From contig QANU01004276.1 of NCBI GenBank assembly GCA_003254905.1, positions 399,917 through 463,916 of the forward strand: 64,000 bases of DNA. Reading direction: 5' to 3'. This document shows positions 48,233 to 60,654 of this stretch, one piece after another. Both the position numbers and the translations under genes were made by a program. This DNA is from Nissolia schottii. Its lineage: Eukaryota; Streptophyta; Magnoliopsida; Fabales; Fabaceae. Positions within the stretch are counted from its first letter, which is position 1, and every line of letters begins with the position of its first letter. The notes beneath the pieces were generated by a model that had not been told where the DNA came from, did no database searches, and was given only the letters and a program-made list of their open reading frames with translations.

Positions 48233-51200
48233 GGTGGCTGTGATGGCGGCGGGAGATAGGCAAAATGCTCTCTTTTTCGATTTAAAAACAGGGGACGGGA
48301 GGTTAGAGTTAGGCTTGCCTTTATTAGGTGGATGGGTGGATGCAAATTCCAGTTTTTAACTCAAGTTTAGGGATATGTGTTAGTCCTTTCAATTTTTCGG
48401 AGAATCATAATCAGCTCCAAAAAGTTATCTATGAAAGTTTTTGAGAATACTTTTCATTCTTAAAAGTTAAAAATAAAAAAAACTTTCTTATTCTTTTATT
48501 TTATGGATTTAGTTAAGAGCATTTGTTAAAAAAAAAATTTAAGTAATATGATTTTATTAAAAATAAAGTTAACAAATTTTAAATGTAATAAAAAGTATTA
48601 ATATTTACAAAATATTTCACTTTAAGTTTCTTAGTAATTATCCTAACAAAATCCTTCTTTTATTTACTCCCTCCATTTTTTAGTTATATGCTTTGTGTTG
48701 TGTTTGAAGATTAAGGAATTCAAAAATTGACAATAAAAATTGATGGTATTTTACATAATTATTCCTATTTAATATAGAAATAATAAAGATAGTTAAAGTT
48801 ATTAGTAGTGTATAGATATGAGAGTGAGTATTTATTTAATAAGAGTATAATAAAAAAAATAAAATAGTTAATGGGATATAAATTTAAAAAGTGAATAAAT
48901 ATTTGTAAAAATAACAAAAATAGAGAGATGGAAGAAAAAAAATAGAGTATGAAACACAATAAAATAGTTTATGGCTTCTGAAAACATATACATCATTTAA
49001 TAGGCTTTACCAAACCCAGAGAAAATGAAAATAAAGACAAGGATCAAGGGTACAATGGTCTTTCTACTTTATAGTATTAACCTTTTGTTTTGTTTCATTT
49101 GTATGCTAACAAATTTTAATATGGGATTTAGTGAGATAATTTATGAAAATATGGTGAAAAATTATTAATTTTTGAAATGGTGTAGAAGCATGTAATTCGT
49201 CTAACTTGTAAGTGAATTATGGTTCAAGTAATAAAATAATACACTCTTCTAGCATGCTATCATATCAAGACAAAATTTGTCCTTAATGTTTGACATAATT
49301 TCCCTGCCTCTTGGGCAAATTATGCAAGAGCAAAATAAAATAATATATTATCCTAGTTTTGTAAAAAACGTACATGTTAATAATAACAATAATAGATCAT
49401 TAGTGTCAATAGTAAGTAGCATACAAATACACAAAATTCTCATGAAGAGACAAATATAGAGCATACTTAATAATAATAATAACAACAACAACAACAATAA
49501 TTAAAAAAAGCATTTTTTCAAATAGTTTTTTAGTGGTGCAGTTGTGAACTGGGAATTGATTAAATTTATAGATATTTTTTGAAAAAATCGCATAGTATAT
49601 GAGTGAATTATATGTGGTAAAGTATAATTAGATGGCAAAAAACGAATATATTTCCTTGTTTTATGTTCTTCTACAAAACTAGGAGAATATATTATTTTAT
49701 TTTGCTATGACATAATTCGCCTAAGGATAGCCGAATTAGGATGAATTTAAAAGAAAAAATTTGTCTTGGTATGAGAAAATGTATTATTTTATTACGTTTA
49801 ACCATAATTAGCTTAAGAGCGGGATGAATTACATGTCACTACCACATTTTAATAATTAATAATTTTGCACCACAATTTAACAATATTCATTTGTTTGTCC
49901 CATGTTGAAGTGGATTCCTCCCATTTGTCTAGATGAAAATTGATCTTTATAATTTTGTATTAGAAATGCAACTTTTGGACATAATTATTTTGAATTATAA
50001 ATTGACTTTAATTTTTAAGTATTTATTATCATTCATTCAAATTTATTATATAAATAAAGATGTTTGATTTGTATGCCTACAATTTCAATTTTTTATTAAA
50101 TGACAATGCTTAAGAATTAAACTCTTAAAACTTCTCATGTTTTTACAAATAAATAAGTTGGTGACTTTTATGGTGTATGTAAAAGAAGAAATTTAATGTT
50201 TACACCAAACTTAATGTCTAAATAACATTATTCTTTTTCTACATACAAATTTACTCATTGTTGTTTGTGGTAAGTTGTATGAGTGTTAAATTGGGGAAAT
50301 GTTCATTATGATCTCTGAAAGTGAAAGCTCGATCGAGTCATTTTGGTCATTGAAATTACTTTTTAATCTTTCAAATTGTAAATTGCAGGTCAAATTAATA
50401 TCCCAATTCATTATTATTATTGTGTTGTCGTGATTTCATTAATTTTTTGCATTAAATGATAATGTATTAATAACATAGGTTGTGTGCACTTGGAGATATA
50501 AATTTTAGTTGCTAATGCAACTTTATTACCATCATAACTTCTCTGACGACTTCATTTATAATTTTAAGTGCAGCTACAACTCATTTGTAGTATTAATTAT
50601 TGATATTGATGAGATAAATAAACGAAAATGTGACAATATAGTAATGATAATCGACTAAGAGACAAATTTAACTTACAACTTATAATTTTAATGGTTAAAT
50701 AATTAATATTTGAACTTTCATTTTCAGAGACCAAAATAGACATTACTTGGTACCAAATTATAGAAAAGAAAGAAAAAAATAGGAAACATTGAGGAGAAAA
50801 TGGGTTCCCTTTGGATGGATAATTTGTTTGCCTTTCCTTAAAACGCAACAACTTTGTGAAAGAAAGAATGAACAAATTGAATGCAAAGTGAATGGGGATT
50901 GGTGTTCAAGCATAAAACAGGGGACTAGAATAGCGGCTGGTGGCTGTGTGCACGTGCCGATTGTTACTGGTTTTGACTTTCAACTGAGGGTAGAGGGTAA
51001 AATGGTCTTTGAAGTTGCATTTCTTGCCCGAATGAGTAACATCACCGAGTAACAACAGCAAGGTCTATTAGAAAATTTCTCCAATACATTTTGACCCCAT
51101 GGTAAATGCTGATTCAGATGAAGAACAAAACGATCATATACACTTACTAAACTTAAAAGTGTTGAGAGAAGGTTCACCCACATTATTTCCAAGTATTTAA

Positions 51201-51783
51201 ACACAATTGTTAGCTTGAATGCACTGGATTCAAGTTACTGCAAAAGCCAAAAGGCCTTGAAGTATCCCAGAGCTTCCAATGTTTTTTAAAATACTTGTTA
51301 GCATTTGGTTTCCCTTCTATAAAGAGTGTATTATGTTCATTTGGTTTTGCTCTGTGAGGTTTTAGGTAACATTTCAGGTGTGCACCTCAACACATTCAAT
51401 GTACATCCATTTTATCCATCACACACCCCATATATCTACTATTCAATTTAATATAATCTTCATCCAATGGTCATAAATTATTGCAAGATTTTATGGTGAG
51501 AATGCATGAAATTAGAGCATACATAGTCCAATAGGTACCCAATAAGTTACAAAATTAAAATGACCATTACACGTTTCGCTTGGAGATCTGAGGAAGAGTT
51601 TCCCATGGCCCATCGACGGTGGTTTTGAGAGGCAGCTGTGAGTTGCAGTACAAGAAAGAAAGAAAGAAAAAGAAACTGAGAGGGAGAGAAAGGGTGAACT
51701 CGAGAGAGAGAGAGAGAACACCAACTGACAAGACTATTTGGGAGAGAGATAGAGAATCGGTGTTGCCCGCGACGACTGGCCAT
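48233..51783. other. intergenic region with foldback repeat
   Basis: 3.5 kb of mostly AT-rich DNA upstream of ASADH. It holds an inverted repeat (49315-49720), an (AAT/AAC)n microsatellite near 49464-49500, and (GA)n-rich DNA from about 51650. An 87-codon frame at 50789-51052 has no recognisable family. Confidence 0.55.
49315..49720. repeat. foldback element with 49-bp arms
   Basis: Left arm 49315-49363 and right arm 49672-49720 are reverse complements with few mismatches; the core AGCAAAATAAAATAATATAT in the left arm pairs with its mirror on the right. The spacer is about 308 bp and AT-rich. Possibly a foldback transposon relic; no target duplication identified. Confidence 0.7.
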
Positions 51784-52824
51784 GGCGGCGATACTGTCAA
51801 GTAACAAATATAAAAAAAAGGGAATCGTGAAGAGAGAAGGGCACAGATCTGGAACAAGGGAGCTGAGGGAGAGAGAGATTCGCAGGGGGGAGAAAGGAAA
51901 AGAAAGTGAGGGCGCCACCACCGATGGCTTGCCGTGGCAGCGTCGCCAGTCATAGAGAAAGAAGAAAGACAGGAAAGGGGGGAGTTTGAGAGGGAGGGAG
52001 AGAGAACAGATGGAGAGAGAGAGTGTGGAGTTGAGGGTGTGGAGGGGGAGACAGAACAGATGGAGAGAGAGGGTGAAGTTGAGGGAGAAGTAGTGAGAAG
52101 GAAGAGAAGGTGGTAGTAGTTAAAAATGAAATTTTGGTTTTTAAAGAAGGTTAAAATGGACTTTTTATAATTACAAAATAAAAATACAAAAAGAAGTAAC
52201 GTATTATAATAGGTTGCAACACAACACATGCACATTCAATGTGCATTAAATTAAAGGTCACACTGGAAACGTCACCCTGGTTTTAGCTACAGATTCACAT
52301 TTGAATGCGATGATGGCATTCACGTTGTTCCTAACTTATGTTGTATAGGTATTCTAATTTTTGGAAAAGTACTTGTATTAGTATGTATTGAATATGGATA
52401 CGTTGTGGGTACATCTCGGTATAATTGGGTATATACCCAATTTTTTTTTAAAAAAAAAAAAAGAATGTGAACGACTCTTGGTATGACGTAGGTACACCAA
52501 TTAACCAAAACTAAGTCGTTTTGGTGGTTTTCTTTTTCTTTATAAGTTTAAGTTATTAATCAGACCTTAATAAAAAATGCAATATCCTAATTCCTCTTTC
52601 AATCCTCTGTGCCTCCTTCTTCAATCCATGCCCTTATCTCCGGCGTGACCTTGTATTCGGCAATGCGACTTTGTCTCCTGCGTCCTCGTTCTCCTTCTTC
52701 TTCAAAGTCACATCCATCAAGGATCACCATTTCCGGTGACGCGACCTTGTCTCCGGCAAGTTCCCATTATTCTTCTTTTTTGATTTTTTTTAAAGAAAGA
52801 ATTGAAGAAATATGATTTTGATTT
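51784..52824 (+). repeat. 1.05-kb tandem duplication, unit 1
   Basis: It begins near ACTGTCAAGTAAC (51793) and ends with AAAGAATTGAAGAAATATG before the N at 52825. It includes a (GA)n region, the GGCGCCACCACCGA segment, the AATGTGCATTAAATTA segment and a CT/GC-rich end. All recur in the same order in unit 2 about 1043-1050 bp later. Long open frames here are low-complexity Ser/Glu/Arg tracts and are not credited as genes. Confidence 0.9.
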
Positions 52825-52825
52825 N

Positions 52826-53874
52826 TGGCGACAGCACTGTCAAGTAACAGATATAAAAAAAAAATGAATCGTGAAGAGAGAAAGGCAAATCTAAAGCGAG
52901 GGAGCTGAGGAAGAGAGAGATCCGCAGAGGGAAAAAGGAAAAGAAAGGGAGGGCGCCACCACCGACGGCTTGCCGTGGCAGTGGTGCTAGTCATAGAGAA
53001 AGAAGAGAGACAGAAAGGGGGAAGTTTGACAGGGAGGGAGAGAGAATAGATGGAGAGAGAGAGAGAGAGAGTGCAGTTGAGGGTGTGGAGGTGGAGAGAG
53101 AACAGATGGAGAGAGAGTGTGAAGTTGAGGGAGAAGCAGTGAGAAAGAAGAGAAGGTGGTAGTAGTTAAAAAAGAAATTTTAGTTTGTACAGAAGGCTAA
53201 AATGGACTTTTTATACTTACAAAATAAAAATACAAAAAGAAGTAAACTATTTTAATAGGTTGCAACACAACACATGCATATTCAAGGTGCATTAAATTAC
53301 GGGTCACACTGGAAACGTCACCGTGGTTTTAGCTCCAGATTCAATTTTGAATGTGATGATGGCATTTACATTGTTTCTAACTTATTTTGTATAAGTACTC
53401 TAATTTTTGGAAAAGTACTTGTATTAGTATGTATTGAGTATGGATACGTTGTGTGTACATCTCGATATAATTAGGTATGTACCCAATTTTATTTTTTTAA
53501 AAAAATAGAATGGGAACTACTCTTGTTATGACGCAGCTACACCATCTAACCAAAACTATGTCGTTTTGGTAGTTTTCTTTTTATTTTTAAGTTTAAGTTA
53601 CTAATCAGACCTTAATAAAAAAATGTAATACCCTAATTCATCTTTCAATCCTCTGCGCCTCCTTCGTTAATCCGCGCCCTTATCTCTGGCGTGACCTTGT
53701 ATTCGGCAATGCGACTTTGTCTCCCGCGTCCTCGTTCTTCTTCTTCTTCTTCAAAGTCGCATCCATTAAGGATCATTGTTTCCGGTACGCGACCTTGTCT
53801 CCGGCGAGTTCCCATTACTCTTCTTTTTTGACATTTTTATTAAAGAAAGAATTGAAGAAATATAATTTTAATTT
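52826..53874 (+). repeat. 1.05-kb tandem duplication, unit 2
   Basis: Direct copy of 51784-52824 with scattered substitutions and small indels; for example GTACTTGTATTAGTATGTAT is shared exactly. The junction with unit 1 carries an undetermined base (52825). Confidence 0.9.
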
Positions 53875-53975
53875 TCTCTTGTGTTGTTAGTTTTAGATTA
53901 AATATTTACATTAGTTATGTTGTGAACGTTTTTATTATATATAATTTATTAAATTTATATATACACATATATATA

Positions 53976-55420
53976 GGCTTAAATATATTTTTAATCCCTA
54001 TAAAATTGAAAAGTTTATCTTTGGTCCCTATAAAATTTTTCATTTAATTCTTGAAAAAAATTGTTTGTGTTTAGTCTCCACCATTAATTAGAAATGATTC
54101 ATGCTAACGTGTCTGTTAATTTTGCCACGTGGCAAAGTTCATTAAACCACCCAAATACCCAACCCACCCCCCACCACTAAATCCGACCAAGTTTTAAAAG
54201 AAAAATCAAAAAAAAAAAAAGAAAAAAAAAGCCATTTCCCCCCTTCTCCCTTCTCCAACCACTATCCATGGCCATCTTAATCCTTCAGCAAACCCTTACA
54301 CTTGTCAACCATTTGTAGGTACTCAAGAACGCGATACTGATGGGCCTTCTAACAATTTGGGTCTTCTCCAATATCTCCTCAAATCCAACCCTCACCAGCT
54401 CCAATTGCTCGATGTAGCTTGCCTTCAGCACCTCCCAAGCTTCATCGTCGTCAGTTTTCGTTTTCTTAAAACACTGCACGACAGGGATTTTCTCCCTTCC
54501 ACCTCCAAGTTTATCGCCCAGGCCGACAAGGTTGCCTTCGGCTTCGTCCTCTTCGGCGGCTACTTCTCCCGCATCTTCAACTTCCTCAGTCTCATCCTCA
54601 TCTTCTCCTTCTCCCTTCGCTACTCCCAACTCCTAAACGAATTCGTCCCACAGGAACCGAAGATCCAACTTCTGGAGCCCAAATTGTGCAAGAAGAAGGG
54701 CAAAAAAGCAAAGGATGGCGAAGAGGAGAATGTTGAAGATGTGGTGTTCGACATAATGGTGCTGAGGAAACTCGTGAGGTTCGAGAGGCAGAGGTACGTC
54801 GCGGCGTGCGACGAGATCGAGAAGGAGAGGGTGGTGGCGTCGTCGGCATGTGCAGAGCGAGAAGAGCAGCATAGAGATTTAGGTGAACCAGTTCAGGAAG
54901 ATAGTGAAGCAGAAGAAGCAGGAGTACGACGACAAGGTGATCGAGTCACTGCGGTGGACATGGCGTAGCACGAGTCGCAAAAGGGCCTACTAGAGAAGCA
55001 GTTGATGGTTTACAGTGAGAAGCTGCGGGAGTTCCTGAGTGATGATGAGATTGAGCAGCTTAATGGCTCTGATTATGATGACAATGTTGCCATTGTTGTT
55101 GCTAAGGAAGGAGAAAAGAGAAGAGAGAACGAGAGATTAGGGTTGGTGAATGGAGAAAAGAGAAGAGATAGACAAAATTGGGGGTTTAGAAGTTTGTTTT
55201 TTTTTTTAAAAAAAAAAAAACCGGGTCGAGTTTAAGGGTGGGTTGGGTATATAAGTGATTTAATGAATGTCACGTGACAAAATTAACAAACACGCCAACA
55301 TGAATCATCTCCAATTAACGGTAGAGATTAAAAACAAGCAATTTTTTTGTAAACGAAAAATTTTATAAAGACTAAAGACAAAATTTTAAATTTTATAGGG
55401 ACTAAAGACGTATCTAAGAT
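53976..55420. mobile_element. Pack-MULE-like element with long terminal inverted repeats
   Basis: Terminal inverted repeats of about 170 bp: 53976-54150 and 55255-55420. Shared blocks include TCCCTATAAAATT, ATGATTCATG and TTAATTTTG, in matching order when the right end is reverse-complemented. Long inverted repeats of this kind are typical of Mutator-like elements. The flanks are (TA)-rich, so the expected 9-bp target duplication cannot be placed with certainty. The interior is host-gene-like, GC-rich sequence rather than transposase. Confidence 0.75.
54480..55110 (+). pseudogene. captured fragment of a GTD-binding (DUF593) coiled-coil gene
   Basis: Translation shows a hydrophobic anchor-like stretch (FGFVLFGGYFSRIFNFLSLI). 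It is followed by VLRKLVRFERQRYVAACDEI and EKERVVASSA, then after frameshifts QEYDDKVIESLRW and MVYSEKLREFLSDDEIEQLN. This order fits plant GTD-binding proteins (FLOURY1-like or myosin-binding-protein-like), which tether myosin XI or sit on ER membranes. Frames break between 54880 and 55010, so no intact product is made. The family is assigned from recalled motif order. Confidence 0.6.
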
Positions 55421-58400
55421 TTATATATATATATTCAATTTACTCGTACCCGTGTTTTAAAAAATTTCTTACCTCATACTCGATAATGATACTGTACCAG
55501 TACCTGTGTGTAATATAGTTCCTAACAATTTCAATTGGAAGGGTCGACAGAGATTGATTGTCGAGGATCACGCCCTCATATGAAAATGCCATATTATTAA
55601 GAAATCCCTTCGTTTGTGGTAACCAGAATGGTCACATTTTCTAATAGCACTTTGTAAATATTTCGTCATTCCGTTCTGCTTTAGGAATAATATATATGAC
55701 CACTAATAGGGGGGAAAAATCAACAAAAATTAAAAACAAACTGATAGGGTATGACCCTAAACTGATAGGATATAACGATTTTCTTTTTCTAAATGATTAA
55801 TATTTTGAATTTATTGGAGTTATACTAAAAGTTGTAAGTTTAAAAAATGGTTACCAATTTATGATAGCTGACTCAATGATATCATTGAGACGACCAATTG
55901 TAATAAACAACTCAAAGAAAGTTTAAATTAAAAGCGACTCATAATGATAAGACATTATAATAAAGAGTCAACCACAATTAAAACGGCCGAAGAAATATAT
56001 ATATCACAGCATGTTAAAAAAAAAAAGAAGCAAATAGAGCTTCAGAGTGAGAGGCATAAACTTCTTTTCGTGATGCATGGAATTATTTGAAATAGAAGTA
56101 GTTGTTATTTGGGTTGGTGGCCTTGTGCATATTTGATAAACAATTAGAGAAGTTAAGAGAAATATGCATGTGTCTATCAAATCCATGACTTGGTGGCAAT
56201 AGGTGAAAGCAAGGGATGTGTTGTGAAGGCTCAATAAAGGTCAAAACCGAGGGGGGCAGTGGGTCCACATATTCTCAAAGCAACTTAGAGCATTTTAAAT
56301 TCAAAATGAAGAATAGTTACAAGGGAAGTTACTAGAAGTTACACATTAGAAGTTAGCAAGCAATAAGTCAATGTGACTGGTCTTTAACCAAGAAGCATTT
56401 ATATATTCAAATCAATTGAGAGACAACAGGATGAAGCACCACTCGGAGCAAAGAGGCAACGTGAATATTAAAGCACTTCAAGAGACTCAGGCACTTTTAA
56501 ATTCAAATTGAAGAACAATAACAAGAAGTTACATTCAAAAAATAACCACTCAAGATTGTAGAAGGAAACTGTTTAAAGCTATTACACATTAGGATTTTCT
56601 ATAAATAGTACTAGTAGAATTATAATTAAATGGGTTAGAATTGTTTGAGGTGAAACTTACACATTTTTACTTACTGTGACACCAACAGATACACAAGGAA
56701 AAATTAAGTATTCTATTTTCACTTCTTCTTTCTCTTTATGTAAATTCTCAATCTCCTCTATTTCTTTTCTCATCCAATCTCACTTAGTTATGCTTTTGCT
56801 TGTGTAATTTACTTTCAGTTTATATTTATGTAATATTCAGCCTATGTAATTGTATTTATACATTGCAATATTATCTAAATTGTTCAATTTTAATTCTCTT
56901 TTTATCCACTATTGAGAAATCTTGCGAATTCATTATAGGAATTGCTTCTGTTTCTCGAATTGAGATCAAGCAAAACTATAATTTTGGCCATCTTGTTCAC
57001 CAAAAATGGGGGTACCACAACTGGTCTTCAAATCATTATCCGATAATCTAACACTAATTTCATTCACAGTACTCGAATGCAAGCATACTTTTTCTTAAAT
57101 TGAACTTGAAGTTTTATGAATGAATTTTTTTTTGAAGTTTTATGAATGAAAAAGTAAGTGTTGTGTAAACTTCATCCATGTGTATGTAATAGCTAGGACA
57201 ACTTGTCTAATGAGCTATAGATACAAAAAAATTATTTTTTTATTGATATTTGAGCTCTACTTTTAATAGAATTGACTAATTCAACATAGAGAATTGTGAT
57301 TGTCCCTCTTGACATAGGTATTTTTTACCTCGGACCTTAAATCCAAGACGTTTTGCAAAAAAGAAGAACTTGTTTATCACTTAATTAACTTTGTATTGAT
57401 AAAGGAACTATTTAAAAAGAAGGAACTTATTATGTGAAATTTTTTATTTTGATTACGTAAAATTACATGTATATTAAATATTATTAAGTAGATATTCATC
57501 TATTTTCTACGTTAACTATTATTTATTTGAAATGTATATTTATTACTAAATTATATTGTAATTATAATTAATTAAATAATTTAATATTTGTAATATTATT
57601 TGCTCATTTAGGGGTGATTTTTATTAGTTATTTAATATATTATTTGTTTTTTATTTAACTAAATAAAAAAATCGAAAGAGATTTTATATGTTAAGTCTTT
57701 ATGTATAACAACAAAATATACGTTATGTTAATATGATCATATCATGTTTCTTTAGGCTGAATAAAGTTATTTAACCTTTTAACATATATAAGAAGTGTTT
57801 GATGGATAAGTTTATACAGGACGTCAATCGCACCAAACAAATAATAAAATCATCAAAAATGCTATATGTGTACCTAATTTTATACATAATTAATAATGCA
57901 CAAACTTTATTCTTATGAGTGCACAAACATTACAAACTTATAGATGATATTCTCAATTATACTTAATTAAGTGCACAACATTACAAACATTAAAACACAA
58001 ACTTTATGTATATAAGTATAGGGTGTATGTATAGTGTATATTTTTTGGTGCGCGCGTAACAGGACTCTAAAATCATTAAGTGTTTGATGTACAATCACTA
58101 CCTAGAAAATCACTCATAATAGGCAGATTAACATTATAAGAATGTTTTATACGTTAAAAATGTATCAAAATCTCATTTAATTAAATAATACTATCTTAGA
58201 GAAATTAATGCTGGCAATAGACGTCAATTTTAGACATATTAATGTATATTTTAAAAATTATTCTCATAATTTAATATTTTCTTTCTTAATTCTATAGTAT
58301 TACTCTATATTGTTCCTGTTTAAGTAGGAAAAACAGTTATTTCTTTGTAGATTTTTTAAAGTAGTGATTTGTTTTTGTTCAAAGTGGTAGTAAATGATTC

Positions 58401-58660
58401 GCATAAAAAAATAGTAGTAAATGATTGTAATATAGTTTTTTGTTTTGAAAATGGAGATTTTATACTACTTGTATTTACATTACCAAAAAAGATAAAAAGA
58501 AATAGCAGTGCTTGTATGCTTAACGGAGTCGGAAACAAAACGGAACACTGAACACGAGAAGCATAGAGCGTGCGTGTATTTATATGTGCACACCGAAATT
58601 TCAAAGTAAGGCTTTGTTTGGATCGAAGGATCGCACACTCACTCACTGAGCGCTACACAA
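55421..58660. other. gene-poor AT-rich region upstream of the VIT gene
   Basis: 3.2 kb. 56300-57050 contains repeated short phrases (AGAAGTTACACATTAG twice in near-identical form) and could be an LTR remnant, but no partner or coding region is seen. 57880-58010 repeats GCACAAACTTTA/ACATTACAAAC phrases. The last 150 bp are the VIT promoter and leader. Confidence 0.5.
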
Positions 58661-59973
58661 ATGGGTGACAACGAACACGGTATAAGGGTTGAACCTGAGA
58701 ATCAGAAGCTCCTCAATCAGCACAGCGAGAAGCACTTCACCGCCGGCGAGATCGTCCGCGACATCATCATCGGCGTCTCCGACGGCCTTACCGTCCCCTT
58801 CGCCCTCGCCGCCGGCCTCTCAGGTGCCAATGCCACCTCCTCCATCGTCCTCACCGCCGGCATCGCCGAAGTGGCCGCCGGCGCCATCTCCATGGGCCTC
58901 GGCGGGTACGTAACTAACTAATTCTTGGCAATTGGAATCCAATTTTGCGTAATCGTTGCTGCATTGTGCAGGTATCTGGCAGCTAAAAGCGAATCTGATC
59001 ATTACATGAGAGAATTGAAAAGGGAGCAAGACGAAATCATTGCTGTTCCTGAAACTGGTATCCACTATTTTCTTTTTTTTANNNNNNNNNNNNNNNNNNN
59101 NNNNNNNNNNNNNNNNNNNNNNNNNNNNNNNNNNNNNNNNNNNNNNNNNNNNNNNNNNNNNNNNNNNNNNNNNNNNNNNNNNNNNNNNNNNNNNNNNNNN
59201 NNNNNNNNNNNNNNNNNNNNNAGCTTCCTTGGATAACTTCAAGAAAGCGTCATATTCCTTCCTGGCTTCCTTGTACTAGACCAGGCAACAATCAAACTCT
59301 CTCTTCACTACCTCCACTTCCTGCTTCATCTCCTTCACCATCGCATCCTTCTCCGCCGCCAAGGTAGACTTCTCCTCCGCCACGGCTTCAAACATCCTTG
59401 ATCCTCTCCTTGGAAACAGCCAGCTGCACCGTCAACTTATTTATTTTCTCCTCCATGGCAACTTATTCCTCAGAATAGCGGCTCACAACCTCCTTCAGCT
59501 TATCATTTTCCTAACGGATGTTGTCCACCTCCTCGAGATCAGCACCGTGGTCAAAAGCATACTTCAACAACCCAATGGCTTTTCCCAAAAGTCAGAAGCT
59601 ACGAGCAAACGCCTCCCCCCTGAAACTCCCTCCAAGTGATCCCGAGCCTCCTCATACAGATAGCTCTTGTCAGCAATCTGCATGAAGTTTACACTCTTGG
59701 GCCATGCCTGGGCGAGAGCACTTGAAAGGGCCCCCTCAAGCTCCCCTTCAAGCGTGTTTCCGCGGAGGCTCTTCTTCTTTTGCCACAGAACGTTCAGGAG
59801 AAGGTTCCACAAGAGCAGGAGGAGAAAGATGAACTTCAATAGCAACCCTTTGACCTCTTAGCTCCTTGTTCGTGGAGGCATTCAGGCGCCTGTTCAACTC
59901 TCTCAGCCTATCCCTCTAGACATGTTTCTGCAGATTCTTGCACTAGCATAGACCATCAGCAATTAGCACAAAA

Positions 59974-60025
<52 letters not shown>

Positions 60026-60654
60026 TATATCGTAAAAATATTTTCCAGAAGTATAAAGTAATAAGAAGTACAACGGTTAGTATTTAATTACGACATTTCA
60101 ACTGATAAAAAAAAATTATACTACAACCATTTTAAAATTATTCAATCAAGATTAAGTTAATTTGATTTTAAATCAAATCCACTAAAATATATTGCATTCA
60201 ATCCCTGAGTATTGAAAAAAAGAAAAGAAAGGAAAAGAATAAAGAAACACAGGCAATTAATAATTAAACAATCGAATTTTGAGACATGCATCCAATTTTT
60301 ACATACCATTTGATGTTTAGGGTTTAATAAGTTGCTTGCTTGGCTTGCATGCGCAGATTTGAGCTGGGACTGGAGAAGCCAGACCCAAGGAGAGCATTAC
60401 ACAGTGCAATGACAATTGCCATTGCTTACATATTAGGTGGCATTGTTCCTCTCACTCCTTACATCTTCATTCCTAGGGCTGCTGAGGCTGTGGTGATTTC
60501 AGTCGTGGTTACTTTGATTGCGTTGCTCATCTTTGGCTATGCCAAGGGATACTTCACAGGCAATAAACCCTTCAGAAGTGCTCTGGAAACTACTCTTATT
60601 GGTGCCATTGCCTCTGCAGCTGCTTTTGGTCTCGCAAAGGCTTTCCATACATAG
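58661..60654 (+). CDS. VIT1: VIT1-type vacuolar iron transporter (interrupted by a sequence gap)
   Basis: VIT1 proteins move Fe2+ (and Mn2+) into the vacuole. Visible exons: 58661-58905, 58972-59057 and 60357-60654. Exon 1 gives the N-terminus and first membrane helix (GVSDGLTVPFALAAGLSGA). Exon 2 starts the cytoplasmic metal-binding helices (YLAAKSESDHYMRELKREQD). The last exon, FELGLEKPDPRRALHS to the stop, gives the C-terminal helices ending AFHT. The family segment between residues ~111 and FELG (about 40-45 residues, usually ending AWLDFMM) is not found. The exon(s) for it fall in the N run 59082-59221 or are missing. Transposon-like sequence lies in the same interval. If the missing exon is absent from the genome, the gene is a pseudogene. 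Confidence 0.88.
59082..59221. other. assembly gap (140 N)
   Basis: Undetermined bases inside the VIT gene, 24 bases after the exon 2 donor. The true length of the gap is unknown. Confidence 1.
59222..59940 (-). pseudogene. transposon-derived coiled-coil coding fragment
   Basis: Reading the minus strand gives SLRGNTLEGELEGALSSALA and QAWPKSVNFMQIADKSYLYE. Further along come Lys/Glu-rich heptad-like pieces (KLKEVVSRYSEE, EEKINKLTVQLAVSKERIKD) interrupted by stops and a frameshift. This resembles gag-like coiled-coil proteins repeated across soybean-type retrotransposons (recalled). It is embedded in a VIT intron in antisense. Its right boundary is uncertain and its left boundary is lost in the N gap. 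Confidence 0.6.
59978..60015. repeat. (AT)n microsatellite
   Basis: About 19 AT units within the last VIT intron, followed by ACACATATACATATAT. Confidence 0.95.

Noticed and set aside
50789-51052. 87-codon frame starting MRRKWVPFGW
   Set aside because: No recognisable family, no neighbouring exon or promoter signal, and similar lengths occur by chance here.
51567-52235. 222-codon minus-strand frame rich in Ser/Leu/Phe/Pro
   Set aside because: It comes from (CT)n/(GA)n low-complexity sequence inside a duplicated repeat and has no domain; the matching frame is not kept in unit 2.
56300-57050. possible solo LTR upstream of VIT
   Set aside because: Repeated short phrases only; no TG/CA ends with a target duplication could be placed.
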